Origin: Chloroflexaceae bacterium
GTDB lineage: Bacteria > Chloroflexota > Chloroflexia > Chloroflexales > Chloroflexaceae
DNA: 64,000 bases
Direction of reading: 5' to 3'
Assembly (NCBI GenBank): GCA_025057155.1
Contig: JANWYD010000021.1
Span: 20,008 to 84,007 of the forward strand
In this document: positions 41,751-50,635 of the stretch, piece by piece
How the letters are laid out: each line of letters begins with the position of its first letter
Numbering within the stretch: the stretch's first letter is position 1
Program-made: the position numbers and the translations under genes
Notes under the pieces: model-generated
Told to the model about the DNA's origin: nothing
Database searches by the model: none
Seen by the model: the letters and a program-made list of their open reading frames with translations, nothing else

Positions 41751-42323
41751 CTACAACTCCAGAAAATACCGATGCATCCGATCATCGTCGGTCAGTTCCG
41801 GATGAAACGTGGTCGCCAGCAGCCGCCCCTGGCGCGCGGCGACAATCGCCCCATCGGCCAGCCTGGCAAACGCCTCCACCTCACGGCCAACTGCTTCAAT
41901 GCGCGGCGCGCGGATGAACACCCCCGGCAGGGGAGACGCTCCAAGCGCCGGCGCCGTCACAGGGGCTTCAAAGCTCTCCAACTGGCTGCCATACGCATTG
42001 CGACGCACGGTGATCTCCATGACCCCGATGGTCGGCTGCCCGCCCTGTTTGGCGTCCAGCACTTCACGAGCGAGCAGAATCGCCCCCGCGCACGTGCCCC
42101 ACACTGCCAGATCCCGGCCCGCCCGGGCGCGGATCGGCTCAAGCAACTGGTAGCGATACAAGAGCCGCCCGATCGTCGTGCTCTCCCCTCCGGGAATAAT
42201 CAGACGATCAACGGCGGCCAGATGTTGCGGCAAACGCACCTCAACCGGTGCGACGCCAATGCGCTTGAGCACTTCCAGGTGCTCGCGAACATCGCCCTGC
42301 AGGGCCAGTACGCCGACTGTCAT
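41751..42323 (-). CDS. pdxT: Pyridoxal 5'-phosphate synthase glutaminase subunit
   Basis: 190 residues, class I glutamine amidotransferase fold. It begins [14 protein letters not shown], has [14 protein letters not shown], the nucleophile cysteine in [11 protein letters not shown] (about 78), VFIRAPRI, and the His-Glu pair in [10 protein letters not shown] near the C-terminus. It releases ammonia from glutamine and feeds it to PdxS. It follows pdxS by 65 bases. Confidence 0.95.
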   Translation of the reverse strand: MTVGVLALQGDVREHLEVLKRIGVAPVEVRLPQHLAAVDRLIIPGGESTTIGRLLYRYQLLEPIRARAGRDLAVWGTCAGAILLAREVLDAKQGGQPTIGVMEITVRRNAYGSQLESFEAPVTAPALGASPLPGVFIRAPRIEAVGREVEAFARLADGAIVAARQGRLLATTFHPELTDDDRMHRYFLEL

Positions 42324-42388
42324 AGAACGCTCAGGGAGCGGCGCGCGTCATCGGCGACCGGCGCCGGTGCGCCCCGTCCGTCCCGCTG

Positions 42389-43270
42389 TTACCAACCCCG
42401 CCGGGCCATCCGCTGCTCGGCGGACAGTTGTTCCAGAGAAATCCCCACCATCGCCTCGCCCAACCCCTTGCTCACCTCGGCGATGATTTCGGGATCGTTG
42501 TAGTGCGTGGTTGCCTCAACAATCGCCCGCGCCCGCTTCACCGGATCGCCGCTCTTGAAGATTCCCGACCCGACGAAGACGCCATCAACTCCGAGCTGCA
42601 TCAGCAGCGCCGCGTCGGCAGGCGTGGCGATGCCTCCGGCGGCGAAGTTCACCACCGGCAACCGCCCCGTTTCGGCCACCTGTTTGACCAGTTCGTAGGG
42701 CGCCTGGATATTCTTGGCGTAGACGAACAACTCATCTTCGTTCATGCTTTGCAGGCGGCGCACCTCGCTATAGACGGCCCGGGCGTGGCGTACCGCCTCC
42801 ACAACGTTGCCCGTGCCCGCTTCACCCTTGGTGCGCAGCATCGCCGCCCCTTCGGCCACCCGGCGCAGACCTTCGCCAAGGTCGCGGCAGCCGCAAACGA
42901 AGGGGATCTTGAAGCGATGCTTGTTGATATGATGCTCTTCATCCGCCGGGGTCAGCACCTCGCTCTCGTCAATGTAGTCGATACCCAGCGCTTCGAGCAC
43001 CTGGGCCTCGACGAAATGACCGATCCGCGCCTTGGCCATGACCGGGATTGTCACCGCCTGCTTGATCGCCAGGATCAACTCGGGATCGCTCATGCGCGCC
43101 ACGCCGCCCTGAGCGCGAATATCCGCCGGGACGCGCTCCAGCGCCATCACGGCCACCGCGCCCGCTTCTTCGGCAATGCGCGCCTGTTCGGGCGTGACCA
43201 CGTCCATGATCACGCCTCCCTTGAGCATCTGCGCCAGGCCTACCTTGGTCGTCCAGGTAGACTTCTCCAT
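42389..43270 (-). CDS. pdxS: Pyridoxal 5'-phosphate synthase lyase subunit
   Basis: 293 residues, the standard length. Highly conserved: [69 protein letters not shown] with a catalytic lysine near 81, [37 protein letters not shown] with the second catalytic lysine near 149, and [20 protein letters not shown]. With PdxT it makes pyridoxal phosphate from ribose 5-phosphate, glyceraldehyde 3-phosphate and glutamine. AAGGTGG lies shortly before ATG 43270; a GTG three codons earlier overlaps that site. Confidence 0.96.
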   Translation of the reverse strand: MEKSTWTTKVGLAQMLKGGVIMDVVTPEQARIAEEAGAVAVMALERVPADIRAQGGVARMSDPELILAIKQAVTIPVMAKARIGHFVEAQVLEALGIDYIDESEVLTPADEEHHINKHRFKIPFVCGCRDLGEGLRRVAEGAAMLRTKGEAGTGNVVEAVRHARAVYSEVRRLQSMNEDELFVYAKNIQAPYELVKQVAETGRLPVVNFAAGGIATPADAALLMQLGVDGVFVGSGIFKSGDPVKRARAIVEATTHYNDPEIIAEVSKGLGEAMVGISLEQLSAEQRMARRGW

Positions 43271-43513
43271 CGTAACCACCTTGCTACTGCGCGATCATTG
43301 AGAATAACGATCACCGGGTACAACCGGATCGCGCAAGAATGTACAGCGCGTAACCATATTCTACCATAGGATGCTGGCCGTTGAAACCGCGTCGGTGGCA
43401 GCCGGGGGCGGCCCCCGCCGGTCTGCACGGCGACGCCCGACGCTCCACCGGCGCCCGAGGAGGCGCGCGGGCGAGGGCGACATGCAAAGACACTAAACGC
43501 CCCGACTACTCAC

Positions 43514-44026
43514 TGGTCTGTAAACGGAGTCTTTCGCTCAACCTCCACCCCCTTCGCAACCCTCCTCCACCGAGGGAGGGCATCTTCTCAGGTGTAGGGT
43601 TTTCCGGCCCATCCTCGCGTCGCATGCGCCATCCGGGGCATTGGGACGCCCAACTCCCCCCTCTCCCGCGCGCGGGAGAGGGGGGGCGGGGGGTGAGGAT
43701 CGTAAGCGCATGGGAATGCCAAAAACCCCTTCTCGCTTGAAAAACCCTACACCTGAGAGGGGAGGGCATCCGGCGCCTCCCCCAACAGGTTCAAGGGCGG
43801 ACAAAACACCCGAGCGAACACCGCCGCTACCGCATTGGGACGGCCCCGAGCGCGGCTCCGGCCTCCCCTCTCCCGCACGCGGGAGAGGGGCAGGGGGTGA
43901 GGGTGAACCGGCGCATCCCAACGCCATGGATCACAGCTACGCTTATGCGTTCTGTCCGCCCCTAAACCCCAACGGGGGGAGGCTGGGAGAGGGGCGAATA
44001 TGCCAGGAAACTTCCTTCACAGACCA
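43514..44026 (-). mobile_element. MITE-like element, copy C, enlarged, with 5-bp target duplication
   Basis: Left end TGGTCTGTAAACGGAGTCTTTCGCT, right end AGGAAACTTCCTTCACAGACCA: the same termini as copies A and B in reverse orientation. CTCAC flanks both ends (43509-43513 and 44027-44031). At 513 bases it is four times longer than the other copies because its interior holds other repeats, including the element at 43586-43758. No transposase frame is present. Confidence 0.7.
43586..43758. mobile_element. Nested element with 18-bp perfect terminal inverted repeats
   Basis: Starts TCTCAGGTGTAGGGTTTT and ends with its exact reverse complement. GGGAGGGCATC occurs one base outside each end (43574-43584 and 43760-43770), which could be an 11-bp target duplication. 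The interior holds CTCTCCCGCGCGCGGGAGAG and GCGTCGCATGCGCCATC. A partial relative lies at 23802-23870. Confidence 0.65.
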
Positions 44027-44178
44027 CTCACGGCGCCGACGGTAACCCCGGCCTCTCCCGCCGTAGCCGTAGGCGCCCCCACGTTTATGGTATACTGCAA
44101 ACGAATTATACAGAGTGGCTCTGGCTGCACAGACGGCAGCGTCGAACCACGTCCGCGCGCTCAACGTAAGGAGGAGCG

Positions 44179-44802
44179 ATGAGTGACTATGAGCAACCCA
44201 CCGAGCTTGACTTCGCCGTCGGCTCGTTGATTACGGTGCGCCCCGATGAGGATCGCGCCGCATATGAAGAAGAGTATGAGTCAGTCTCCGCAGTGCAGGA
44301 CCAGTTGCGCGACGAGGGCATTGATATTGACCTGCTCACCCAGCCCGGCACGCAGGTCTGGGAGGGCGGTCTCGAGAACATGGGCGCCCTCTACCAGTTG
44401 TCTCGGCTCGCCGCACACCTCGAACGCGGCGATGATGTCGCCGAGGTGCTCGAGGACGGCCCGGTGATCTACGAGGAGCTAGATCGCGCCGTGACCGACG
44501 TCTGGGACGATCTGGCCCCGACGCGCTTTAGCCATTTGATCAATCTGCAAGGCATTAACAGCTACTATCTCCCTGTAGATTTTGAGCGCCCTGTCTGGCT
44601 CAATTTCGAAAACGAAGATGGCGAGGAAGACAGCGCCTTCTTTGGCTCGTCCTACCGCTTGCAGGCCGAACTGGCCGAACTGGCGCCTATGCTCGTCAAA
44701 GCTGGCGTCAAACCCAACACCGAAGCCTTTCGCTGCCTGGAACTGTTGCGCACCGCCGCCGAAACCAGCATTCGACACGGCCTGCCGGTAATTGTCTGGT
44801 AG
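44179..44802 (+). CDS. Conserved-type hypothetical protein, acidic
   Basis: 207 residues, strongly acidic, no recognised domain. Features: LDFAVGSLITVRPDEDRAAYEEEYESVSAVQDQLRDEGIDIDLL, a leucine-rich middle (GALYQLSRLAAHLERG), SHLINLQGINSYYLPVDFERPVWL, and a C-terminal ECLELLRTAAETS-like helix (here CLELLRTAAETS) ending HGLPVIVW. No signal peptide or membrane helix. AAGGAGGAGCG precedes the ATG. It lies 12 bases before miaB and is surely co-transcribed. The function is unknown. Confidence 0.75.
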   Translation: MSDYEQPTELDFAVGSLITVRPDEDRAAYEEEYESVSAVQDQLRDEGIDIDLLTQPGTQVWEGGLENMGALYQLSRLAAHLERGDDVAEVLEDGPVIYEELDRAVTDVWDDLAPTRFSHLINLQGINSYYLPVDFERPVWLNFENEDGEEDSAFFGSSYRLQAELAELAPMLVKAGVKPNTEAFRCLELLRTAAETSIRHGLPVIVW

Positions 44803-44814
44803 TGTTGAGAAACG

Positions 44815-46179
44815 ATGCAGGATATTCTTTTTGTAGACGCTTTTGCGCCCCCTGCCCGCCCCGACCGCGACGCGACGCCCCGCTCGCGTCGCTATTATGT
44901 GTGGACGGTGGGCTGCCAGATGAATGTCTCCGACTCTGAGCGCCTTGAGGCCGCGCTGCAGGCTGTTGGCTACAGCCCTGCCGCGCGCCCGGAAGACGCC
45001 AGTTTTATCGTGCTCAATTCGTGCAGCGTGCGCGAGAGCGCCGAGGAACGCATCCTGGGCAAGCTCGGCGAACTGGTGCGCGTCAAGCGCGCATGGCCCG
45101 ACACCCGCGTGGTGCTCTGGGGTTGCATGGTTGGCCCCAATAATCGCTCGATCTTCGAGGAACGCCTGCCCATGGTTGATCACTTCGTCTCGCCCTCGGC
45201 GGTGGACGAGGTGGTCGCCCTGGCCCCCAATCCGATCTATACCCTCGATGAACCGGCCCTGCCAGTGGCCTCCTGGGCTCACCCCCCCGTCTCGGTGCAC
45301 GTGCCCATCCAGTACGGCTGCAACATGACCTGCGCCTACTGCGTCATTCCCCTGCGCCGGGGCCGCGAACGCTCCCGCCCCCTCGCTGAAATCGTTGAAG
45401 AATGCACGCGCATCATCGCCCGCGGGGCCCGGGAGATTACCCTCCTCGGCCAGATCGTTGACTCCTGGGGCCACGATCTCCCTGGCCGTCCCCAACTGGC
45501 TGATCTGCTCGAAGCCGTGCACGCCATCCCTGGCCTCCAGCGCCTCCGCTTCCTCACTTCCCACCCGGCCTGGATGACCGACCGGCTGATTGACACAGTC
45601 GCCCGCCTGCCCCGCTGCATGCCCGACATCAACCTGCCGGTGCAGGCCGGCTCCGACCGGGTGCTGAAGCTGATGCGCCGCGGCTATACTGTGGAACGTT
45701 ACCGCGCCCTCATCGGCAAGATCCGCGCGGCGATCCCCAATGTCTCGCTGACCACCGATGTCATCGTCGGCCATCCCGGCGAAACGCGCGCCGATTTCGA
45801 GGCCACCCTCGCCCTCTGTGACGAGATTCGCTTCGATAAGGTCCATATCGCCGCCTTCTCGGCCCGTCCCGGCACCCTTGCCGCTGAACAGGAGCAAGAT
45901 CCCGCCCTGGCCGTGCCCGAAGAGGAAAAAGAGGCCCGCCGCCGCGAACTGGAGCGCCTCCAGGAACGCATCGCCACTGAACGCAACGCCCGCTTTCTCG
46001 GCCAGACGGTCGAAGTGCTCGTAGAAGGCGAGAGCAAAGGCAAGTGGCGCGGCCGCAGCCCGAACAATAAACTGGTATTCTTCAGCCACCCGGAGGATCT
46101 GACCGGACGCCTCGTGCCCGTGCGCGTGACCCGCACCAGCCCCTGGGCCCTCCAGGGCGAGGCCGCCAGCGTGCTGTGA
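44815..46179 (+). CDS. miaB: tRNA-2-methylthio-N6-dimethylallyladenosine synthase
   Basis: 454 residues, radical-SAM methylthiotransferase. The N-terminal UPF0004 domain has Cys34 (TVGCQMNVSDSE), Cys70 (NSCSVRE) and Cys104 (WGCMV) for one iron-sulfur cluster. The radical-SAM CNMTCAYC places Cys169, Cys173 and Cys176. TDVIVGHPGETRADFEATL and a C-terminal TRAM domain (LGQTVEVLVEGESKGKWRGRS ... VPVRVTRTSPWALQGE) follow. It adds the 2-methylthio group to i6A37 of tRNAs reading UNN codons, which include the tRNA-Ser family. MiaB is preferred to RimO by the CSVRE and NxxQ-type context. Confidence 0.93.
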   Translation: MQDILFVDAFAPPARPDRDATPRSRRYYVWTVGCQMNVSDSERLEAALQAVGYSPAARPEDASFIVLNSCSVRESAEERILGKLGELVRVKRAWPDTRVVLWGCMVGPNNRSIFEERLPMVDHFVSPSAVDEVVALAPNPIYTLDEPALPVASWAHPPVSVHVPIQYGCNMTCAYCVIPLRRGRERSRPLAEIVEECTRIIARGAREITLLGQIVDSWGHDLPGRPQLADLLEAVHAIPGLQRLRFLTSHPAWMTDRLIDTVARLPRCMPDINLPVQAGSDRVLKLMRRGYTVERYRALIGKIRAAIPNVSLTTDVIVGHPGETRADFEATLALCDEIRFDKVHIAAFSARPGTLAAEQEQDPALAVPEEEKEARRRELERLQERIATERNARFLGQTVEVLVEGESKGKWRGRSPNNKLVFFSHPEDLTGRLVPVRVTRTSPWALQGEAASVL

Positions 46180-46298
46180 CGTTATGGGTGCGGCTCCCGG
46201 CGACCTGGACGGGCATCAATCACGACACATCGCCACGTTCAGGCGCGCCGCGCCCGGTTCGTAATCTGCACATTGCAACTGCATGAGGAGCATTGACC

Positions 46299-47141
46299 TT
46301 GGCAAAGCAAGATGAAAAGCAACGCATTCGCCGCAAGCTTCAGGAGAAGGCCATCGAACTTGCGGCCATGAACCGGTGGGAGGAGGCAGTCGAGATCAAT
46401 CGCCAGATCCTGACCCTGAGCGAAGAGCCCGAAACCTACAACCGCCTCGGCAAGGCCCTTATGGAACTTGGCCGCTACGCCGAGGCCCACGATGCGTATC
46501 AGCATACCCTGCGCCTCAATCCTACCAATAGCATCGCGCGCAAGAACCTCGCCCGCCTCGACGCGCTGATCGCCCGCGGGATCGAGACGGGCCAGGCCAA
46601 TCGCCAACCGCGCCAGCAGGTGGATATGCGCATGTTTATCACCGAGACCGGTCGCACCGCGATCACTTCCTTGATCGACGTGCCCCGCAGCCCCGCGGTT
46701 GAGGCCCTGGTCACCGGCGAAAAGATGGACTTCCGCGTCGAAGGGAAGATCGTCTATGTCATTGATGCCGACGGCAACGTGATTGGCCGCCTTGAGCCGA
46801 AACTCGGCCAGCGCCTCGCCGAACTGATCCAGGGCGGCAACCGCTACCTCGCTGCCATTGCCCAGAGCGACCCGCGCAACGTGCGCCTGCTCATCCGCGA
46901 GATCTACCAGGATCCCAGCCAGCGCAACCGCATTTCCTTCCCCGGCAAGCTCGGCGAAGGCGCGGCTTACGTCTCCAGCCTGCGCTACGAGGAGTATGAG
47001 GATCTGCTCGAAGAGGAAGAGCCGGTCGAGGAGACCGAAGCCCTCGAAGAGGAATTCGTGGGCGGCGAGGAGGAGGAAGAACTAGGCCTCGAAGAGATCG
47101 ATCAAGAAATCAGCGACGAGGACGAGAATATGGACGAGTGA
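46299..47141 (+). CDS. TPR protein with acidic tail
   Basis: 280 residues. N-terminal basic helix (KQDEKQRIRRKLQEKAIELA), then about two to three TPR units (RWEEAVEINRQILTLSEEPETYNRLGKALMELGRYAEAHDAYQHTLRLNPTN). A globular middle (about 108-225) includes GKIVYVIDADGNVIGRLEPKLGQRLAELIQGGNRYLAAI. The last 55 residues are almost all Glu/Asp. The TTG at 46299 is preferred, with GAGGAG eight bases upstream; the TTG two codons earlier is too close to that site. Function is unknown; it may be a chaperone-like or nucleic-acid-related factor. Confidence 0.78.
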   Translation: MAKQDEKQRIRRKLQEKAIELAAMNRWEEAVEINRQILTLSEEPETYNRLGKALMELGRYAEAHDAYQHTLRLNPTNSIARKNLARLDALIARGIETGQANRQPRQQVDMRMFITETGRTAITSLIDVPRSPAVEALVTGEKMDFRVEGKIVYVIDADGNVIGRLEPKLGQRLAELIQGGNRYLAAIAQSDPRNVRLLIREIYQDPSQRNRISFPGKLGEGAAYVSSLRYEEYEDLLEEEEPVEETEALEEEFVGGEEEEELGLEEIDQEISDEDENMDE

Positions 47142-47278
47142 TGCCCCGGCAATATCGCGACGCCGTCCCATCCCGGAGAGGTACGGCTTTTATGGGCAAG
47201 TCCCCGATGCAGCCGGCTCGCGTCGGCGCAGACCGGCTTCGGAGCAGGCATGCTTCGCATCGGCAGCCCGCGGCTTAT

Positions 47279-47416
47279 TAGTCTGTAAAGCAAGTTTCCT
47301 GGCCTTTCCGCCCCCCTCCCAGCCTCCCCCTCCGGGGAGGCGGCAGGCGCCCTCCCCTAGCGGAGGAGGGTTGGGGAGGGGGCGGGGGTAGAGCGAAAAA
47401 CTTTGTTTACAAATTA
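47279..47416 (+). mobile_element. MITE-like element, copy B
   Basis: 138 bases, from TAGTCTGTAAAGCAAGTTTCCTGGCC to AAACTTTGTTTACAAATTA, with imperfect terminal inverted repeats and a C-rich/G-rich interior that could fold into a long hairpin. The 5-bp flanks do not match, so the insertion is old or was altered. Confidence 0.65.
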
Positions 47417-47523
47417 ATCAGCCCGCAGCGCTCTTTGTTTCTCAGCCGCCAGGCGAGGAGCGCCCGCAAAACGTTTCGTGGCAACCGTCATTGCGCCGGC
47501 CCCGAAATAGCCCCGGCGTACTA

Positions 47524-47552
47524 TTGAAGCCCGCGACACGGCGGGCTATACT
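47524..47552 (+). promoter_or_regulatory. Sigma-70-type promoter with palindromic spacer
   Basis: TTGAAG (-35, 4 of 6) and TATACT (-10, 5 of 6) are exactly 17 bases apart. The spacer and its edge hold a perfect GCCCGC-N6-GCGGGC inverted repeat (47529-47546), which could be an operator. It lies 49 bases before the AAA ATPase gene. Confidence 0.65.
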
Positions 47553-47600
47553 TATCAGGAGTGCGCCGTTGCATGCATGAACTGCTTGTAAGGAGGTTCG

Positions 47601-48980
47601 ATGTCGTTCCGGCTGCACGAAGTTTCTACCGCCTCATCAACTGCATCCGTCCCTTCCCGCACCGAACAGATGCCCGCCATTCCCCCCCAGCCCTCCTCGA
47701 TCGCCGAGACCGGGCTGTCTATGGGCTTTCTTACCGATCTGGTGCTGAAGGTCATCTATTTTACCGGCGCGATTACCGGCCAGCGCCTCGAAGAAACCAT
47801 CAAGCTCCCCTTTCTCGGCGTGATTGACAAGGTGCTCGAGTTCCTGAAACTGGAAGAGTATGTTGACATCATCGGCGCCGAGGGCGGCTTCAGCGAGCGT
47901 TCCTTCCAGTACATCATCACCAACAAGGGGCGCGTCAAGGTGCACGAGGTGCTCGACCGCAATCAGTACGCCGGTCCGGCGCCCGTGCCCCTCGCGCAGT
48001 ATGTTGAGATGGTCAATCGCCAGCAGATCGGCGATATGGTGATTGACCAGGCCACCATTCGCAAAGCCTTTGAGCATCTGGTCGTCAGCGAGCGCATGCT
48101 GGATCGGCTTGGCCCTGCCGCTAACTCGGCCCGCTCCCTCTTCCTCTATGGCCCCCCGGGGAATGGGAAAACCACCTTTGCCGAAGGCATTGCCAACATG
48201 CTCGGCGGTTACGTCCTCATCCCCTACAGCGTGGAGATTGACGGCCAGATCATCAAAGTGTTCGATCCCCTGAACCATCAGGTCGTCCAGCAAAACGAGG
48301 TCGGCCACGCCGAGCCTGTCGCACCCTTCGGCGCGCCGCTGGCCCAGGCTGCGCCCGCCTACTTCCCCGATGCCCGCTGGCTCGTCTGCAAGCGCCCGCG
48401 GGTGATGGTCGGCGGCGAGTTGATCCTCGAACAGCTCGAACTGATCTACGACCCTATAAGCAAGGTCTACGAGGCGCCGTACCAGATGAAAGCCAACGGC
48501 GGCCTGTTCCTGATTGATGACTTTGGACGCCAGAAGTGTCGGCCCCAGGATTTGCTCAATCGCTGGATCGTGCCCCTTGAGAAACGAGTGGATTTCCTGG
48601 CCCTGCAAACCGGCAAAAAGCTGCAAATCCCCTTCGATGTGCTGATCGTCTTCTCGACCAATCTCAATCCCAGAGATCTGGTGGACGACGCTTTCCTCCG
48701 GCGCATTCGCCACAAGATCGAGGTAGGAAATCCGACGCCAGCCGAGTTTCGCGCTATCTTTCAACTCGTCTGCAAGGCTAAAAAGATCCCCTACAGCGAT
48801 GAAGGTCTGCGTCATCTGCTGCAAGAACATTACATGAAGGTTGGCCGCGAGTTGCGCGCCTGTCATCCGCGGGACATCTGCGACCAGATCCTTGATGAGG
48901 CCAAGTATCGCAACATCCCCCCCTCGATGAGCCGGGAGTTGATCGATCGCGCCTGCGAAGCCTATTTCGTGAAGCTCTGA
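47601..48980 (+). CDS. AAA-family ATPase linked to CpaF
   Basis: 459 residues. A disordered N-terminus (1-40) precedes a helical region (LEETIKLPFLGVIDKVLEFLKLEEYVDIIG) and the AAA core: Walker A GPPGNGKT at 184-191 and Walker B GGLFLIDDFGR at about 300-310. An unusually long stretch of about 110 residues between them includes CKRPRVMVGGELILEQLELIYDP. VFSTNLNPRDLVDDAFLRRIRHKIEV supplies sensor and arginine-finger positions. AAGGAGG precedes the ATG. The gene directly precedes cpaF (92 bases), which suggests a role with the secretion/pilus machinery; this is inference. Confidence 0.78.
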   Translation: MSFRLHEVSTASSTASVPSRTEQMPAIPPQPSSIAETGLSMGFLTDLVLKVIYFTGAITGQRLEETIKLPFLGVIDKVLEFLKLEEYVDIIGAEGGFSERSFQYIITNKGRVKVHEVLDRNQYAGPAPVPLAQYVEMVNRQQIGDMVIDQATIRKAFEHLVVSERMLDRLGPAANSARSLFLYGPPGNGKTTFAEGIANMLGGYVLIPYSVEIDGQIIKVFDPLNHQVVQQNEVGHAEPVAPFGAPLAQAAPAYFPDARWLVCKRPRVMVGGELILEQLELIYDPISKVYEAPYQMKANGGLFLIDDFGRQKCRPQDLLNRWIVPLEKRVDFLALQTGKKLQIPFDVLIVFSTNLNPRDLVDDAFLRRIRHKIEVGNPTPAEFRAIFQLVCKAKKIPYSDEGLRHLLQEHYMKVGRELRACHPRDICDQILDEAKYRNIPPSMSRELIDRACEAYFVKL

Positions 48981-49072
48981 TACCCCGGACACCGTTTCGT
49001 AATGCGTTGCGCGTATCCTGGAGCCAGGACACGTAACGCCCCGGCGCCGTCCGGGATCATCGGAGGAATGGT

Positions 49073-50545
49073 ATGTCGTTGCTCAAACGCCTTGGGAGCA
49101 CTCCGCCGTCGTCCGAGCCTGCCACAGGGCCGGCGGTGACCGCTGTCACCCCCCTGCCCCCCGCCGAGAGCGCCATCTCCTCGGCGCCCGGCGATCCGCG
49201 TTCCAGCCACGAGAGCCAGCCGCTTAACGGCCCCGTGGTGGAAAGCGCCGTCGAGCCCGCCGATGAGCAGCGTATGCTCGAACTGTCACTCTGGATCGTG
49301 GACCGCATCCAGGCCTCCCTGGGAAGCCAGACTGAACTCAAGCGCACCCCCGAAACCGAGCGCATGTTGCAGGAACGCTTCGCCCGCGTCTATCAGCAGG
49401 CCGGGGTCAACCTGCCGCCGGAACAGATCAAGCGCCTGTTCACCATGGTCTGCGACGAACTGATGGGCTTCGGGCCGATCCAGCCGCTGCTCAACGACGA
49501 TACGATCTCCGAAGTGATGGTCAACGGACCCTACCGGGTCTACATCGAGCAGAAGGGCAAGTTGAAGCTCTCGCCGGTGCGTTTTGCCAACGATGAGCAC
49601 GTGCTCAAGGTGATTGACCGGATCATTCGCCCCCTGGGCCGGCGCATCGACCGCAAGTGGCCCATGGTTGACGCGCGCCTCCCCGATGGTTCCCGCGTGA
49701 ATGCCATCATCCCTCCCTGCGCCATTGACGGCTCGACCATCACCATTCGCAAGTTCTCGAAGAACAAACTCAAAGTAGATGATCTGATCCGCTTCGGATC
49801 GTTGACGCCCGAGATGGCTGAGTTCCTGCGCGCCTGCGTCGTCTCGCGCCTCAACATCGTGGTCGCGGGCGGTACCGGCTCCGGCAAGACCACCCTGCTC
49901 AATGTGCTCTCGAACTTCATTCCCGACGACGAGCGCATCGTCACCATTGAAGACAGCGCCGAGCTGCAACTGGCCCAGGAGCACGTGGTGCGCCTGGAGT
50001 CGCGCCCGCCCGAAGTGGACGGGACCGGTCGCGTCACCATTCGCGACCTGGTGATCAACTCGCTGCGCATGCGTCCCGAACGCATCGTCATCGGCGAGTG
50101 TCGCGGCGGCGAAACCCTCGATATGCTCCAGGCCATGAACACCGGCCACGACGGCTCGCTCACCACCCTCCACGCCAATTCGCCCCGCGACGCCCTGGCG
50201 CGTATGGAGACCATGGCCCTCATGGCCGGTATGGAGATGCCCCTCAAGGTCATCCGCGAACAGATCGCCTCGGCCATCGACCTGATCGTCCAGCAGACCC
50301 GCCTTGAAGACGGACAGCGCAAGGTGGCCTTCATCACCGAGGTGCAGGGGATGGAGGGCGACACGGTCGTGCTGCAGGACATTTTCAAGCTCGAGATCCT
50401 TGGCAAGACCCCTGAGGGCAAGATTCAGGCCGAACTGCGCCCAACCGGCGTGCGCCCGCGTTTCACCCCCCGTCTGGAGGCCCACGGCTTCAAGCTTCCG
50501 CCAAGCATTTTCGGCGCGCAGATACCCGGCAAGAAGGCCTGGTAA
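49073..50545 (+). CDS. cpaF: CpaF/TadA-type secretion ATPase
   Basis: 490 residues. A disordered Pro/Ser N-terminus (to about 60) precedes the N-terminal domain of type II/IV secretion ATPases (DELMGFGPIQPLLNDDTISEVMVNGPYRVYIEQKGKL). The RecA-like core has Walker A GGTGSGKT at 266-273, ERIVTIEDSAELQL, the VRLESRPPEVDGTGRVTIRDLVINSLRMRPERIVIGECRGGE Walker B region, and TGHDGSLTTLHANSPRDALARMETM. It powers assembly of Tad/Flp pili or a related machine at the inner membrane. Other tad genes (cpaB, tadB/C) are not adjacent in this window. Confidence 0.93.
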   Translation: MSLLKRLGSTPPSSEPATGPAVTAVTPLPPAESAISSAPGDPRSSHESQPLNGPVVESAVEPADEQRMLELSLWIVDRIQASLGSQTELKRTPETERMLQERFARVYQQAGVNLPPEQIKRLFTMVCDELMGFGPIQPLLNDDTISEVMVNGPYRVYIEQKGKLKLSPVRFANDEHVLKVIDRIIRPLGRRIDRKWPMVDARLPDGSRVNAIIPPCAIDGSTITIRKFSKNKLKVDDLIRFGSLTPEMAEFLRACVVSRLNIVVAGGTGSGKTTLLNVLSNFIPDDERIVTIEDSAELQLAQEHVVRLESRPPEVDGTGRVTIRDLVINSLRMRPERIVIGECRGGETLDMLQAMNTGHDGSLTTLHANSPRDALARMETMALMAGMEMPLKVIREQIASAIDLIVQQTRLEDGQRKVAFITEVQGMEGDTVVLQDIFKLEILGKTPEGKIQAELRPTGVRPRFTPRLEAHGFKLPPSIFGAQIPGKKAW

Positions 50546-50576
50546 GCGCCGGAGCAGGTTACTGGCCGGCGCGGCG

Positions 50577-50608
50577 GGCGCGGAGATCGACCGGTCGATC
50601 TCCGCGCC
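50577..50608 (+). terminator. Perfect 32-bp palindrome after cpaF
   Basis: A 16-bp arm (GGCGCGGAGATCGACC) and its exact reverse complement adjoin with no spacer, 32 bases past the cpaF stop, followed by TCTTCT. It is probably a terminator separating cpaF from the CrtI-family gene. Confidence 0.65.
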
Positions 50609-50635
50609 TCTTCTGCGTGTTGAGTACCGAAACGT

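Larger units (their letters stand above)
43271..44178. other. Gene-free region filled by nested repeat elements
   Basis: 908 bases. From 43514 to 44026 it is an enlarged MITE-like element (with a second element inside). The flanks hold no recognised gene. TATACT (about 44090) and TTATAC (about 44106) are possible -10 sites for the next gene, without clear -35 partners. Confidence 0.65.
47142..47600. other. Intergenic region with MITE-like element and promoter
   Basis: 459 bases between two plus-strand genes. It holds MITE copy B (47279-47416) and a good promoter (47524-47552). No coding frame was recognised. Confidence 0.6.

Noticed and set aside
44179-44802. Assigning the acidic 207-residue protein to a tRNA-modification role because of miaB
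   Set aside because: Only the 12-base spacing links them; there is no domain evidence, so it is left as unknown.
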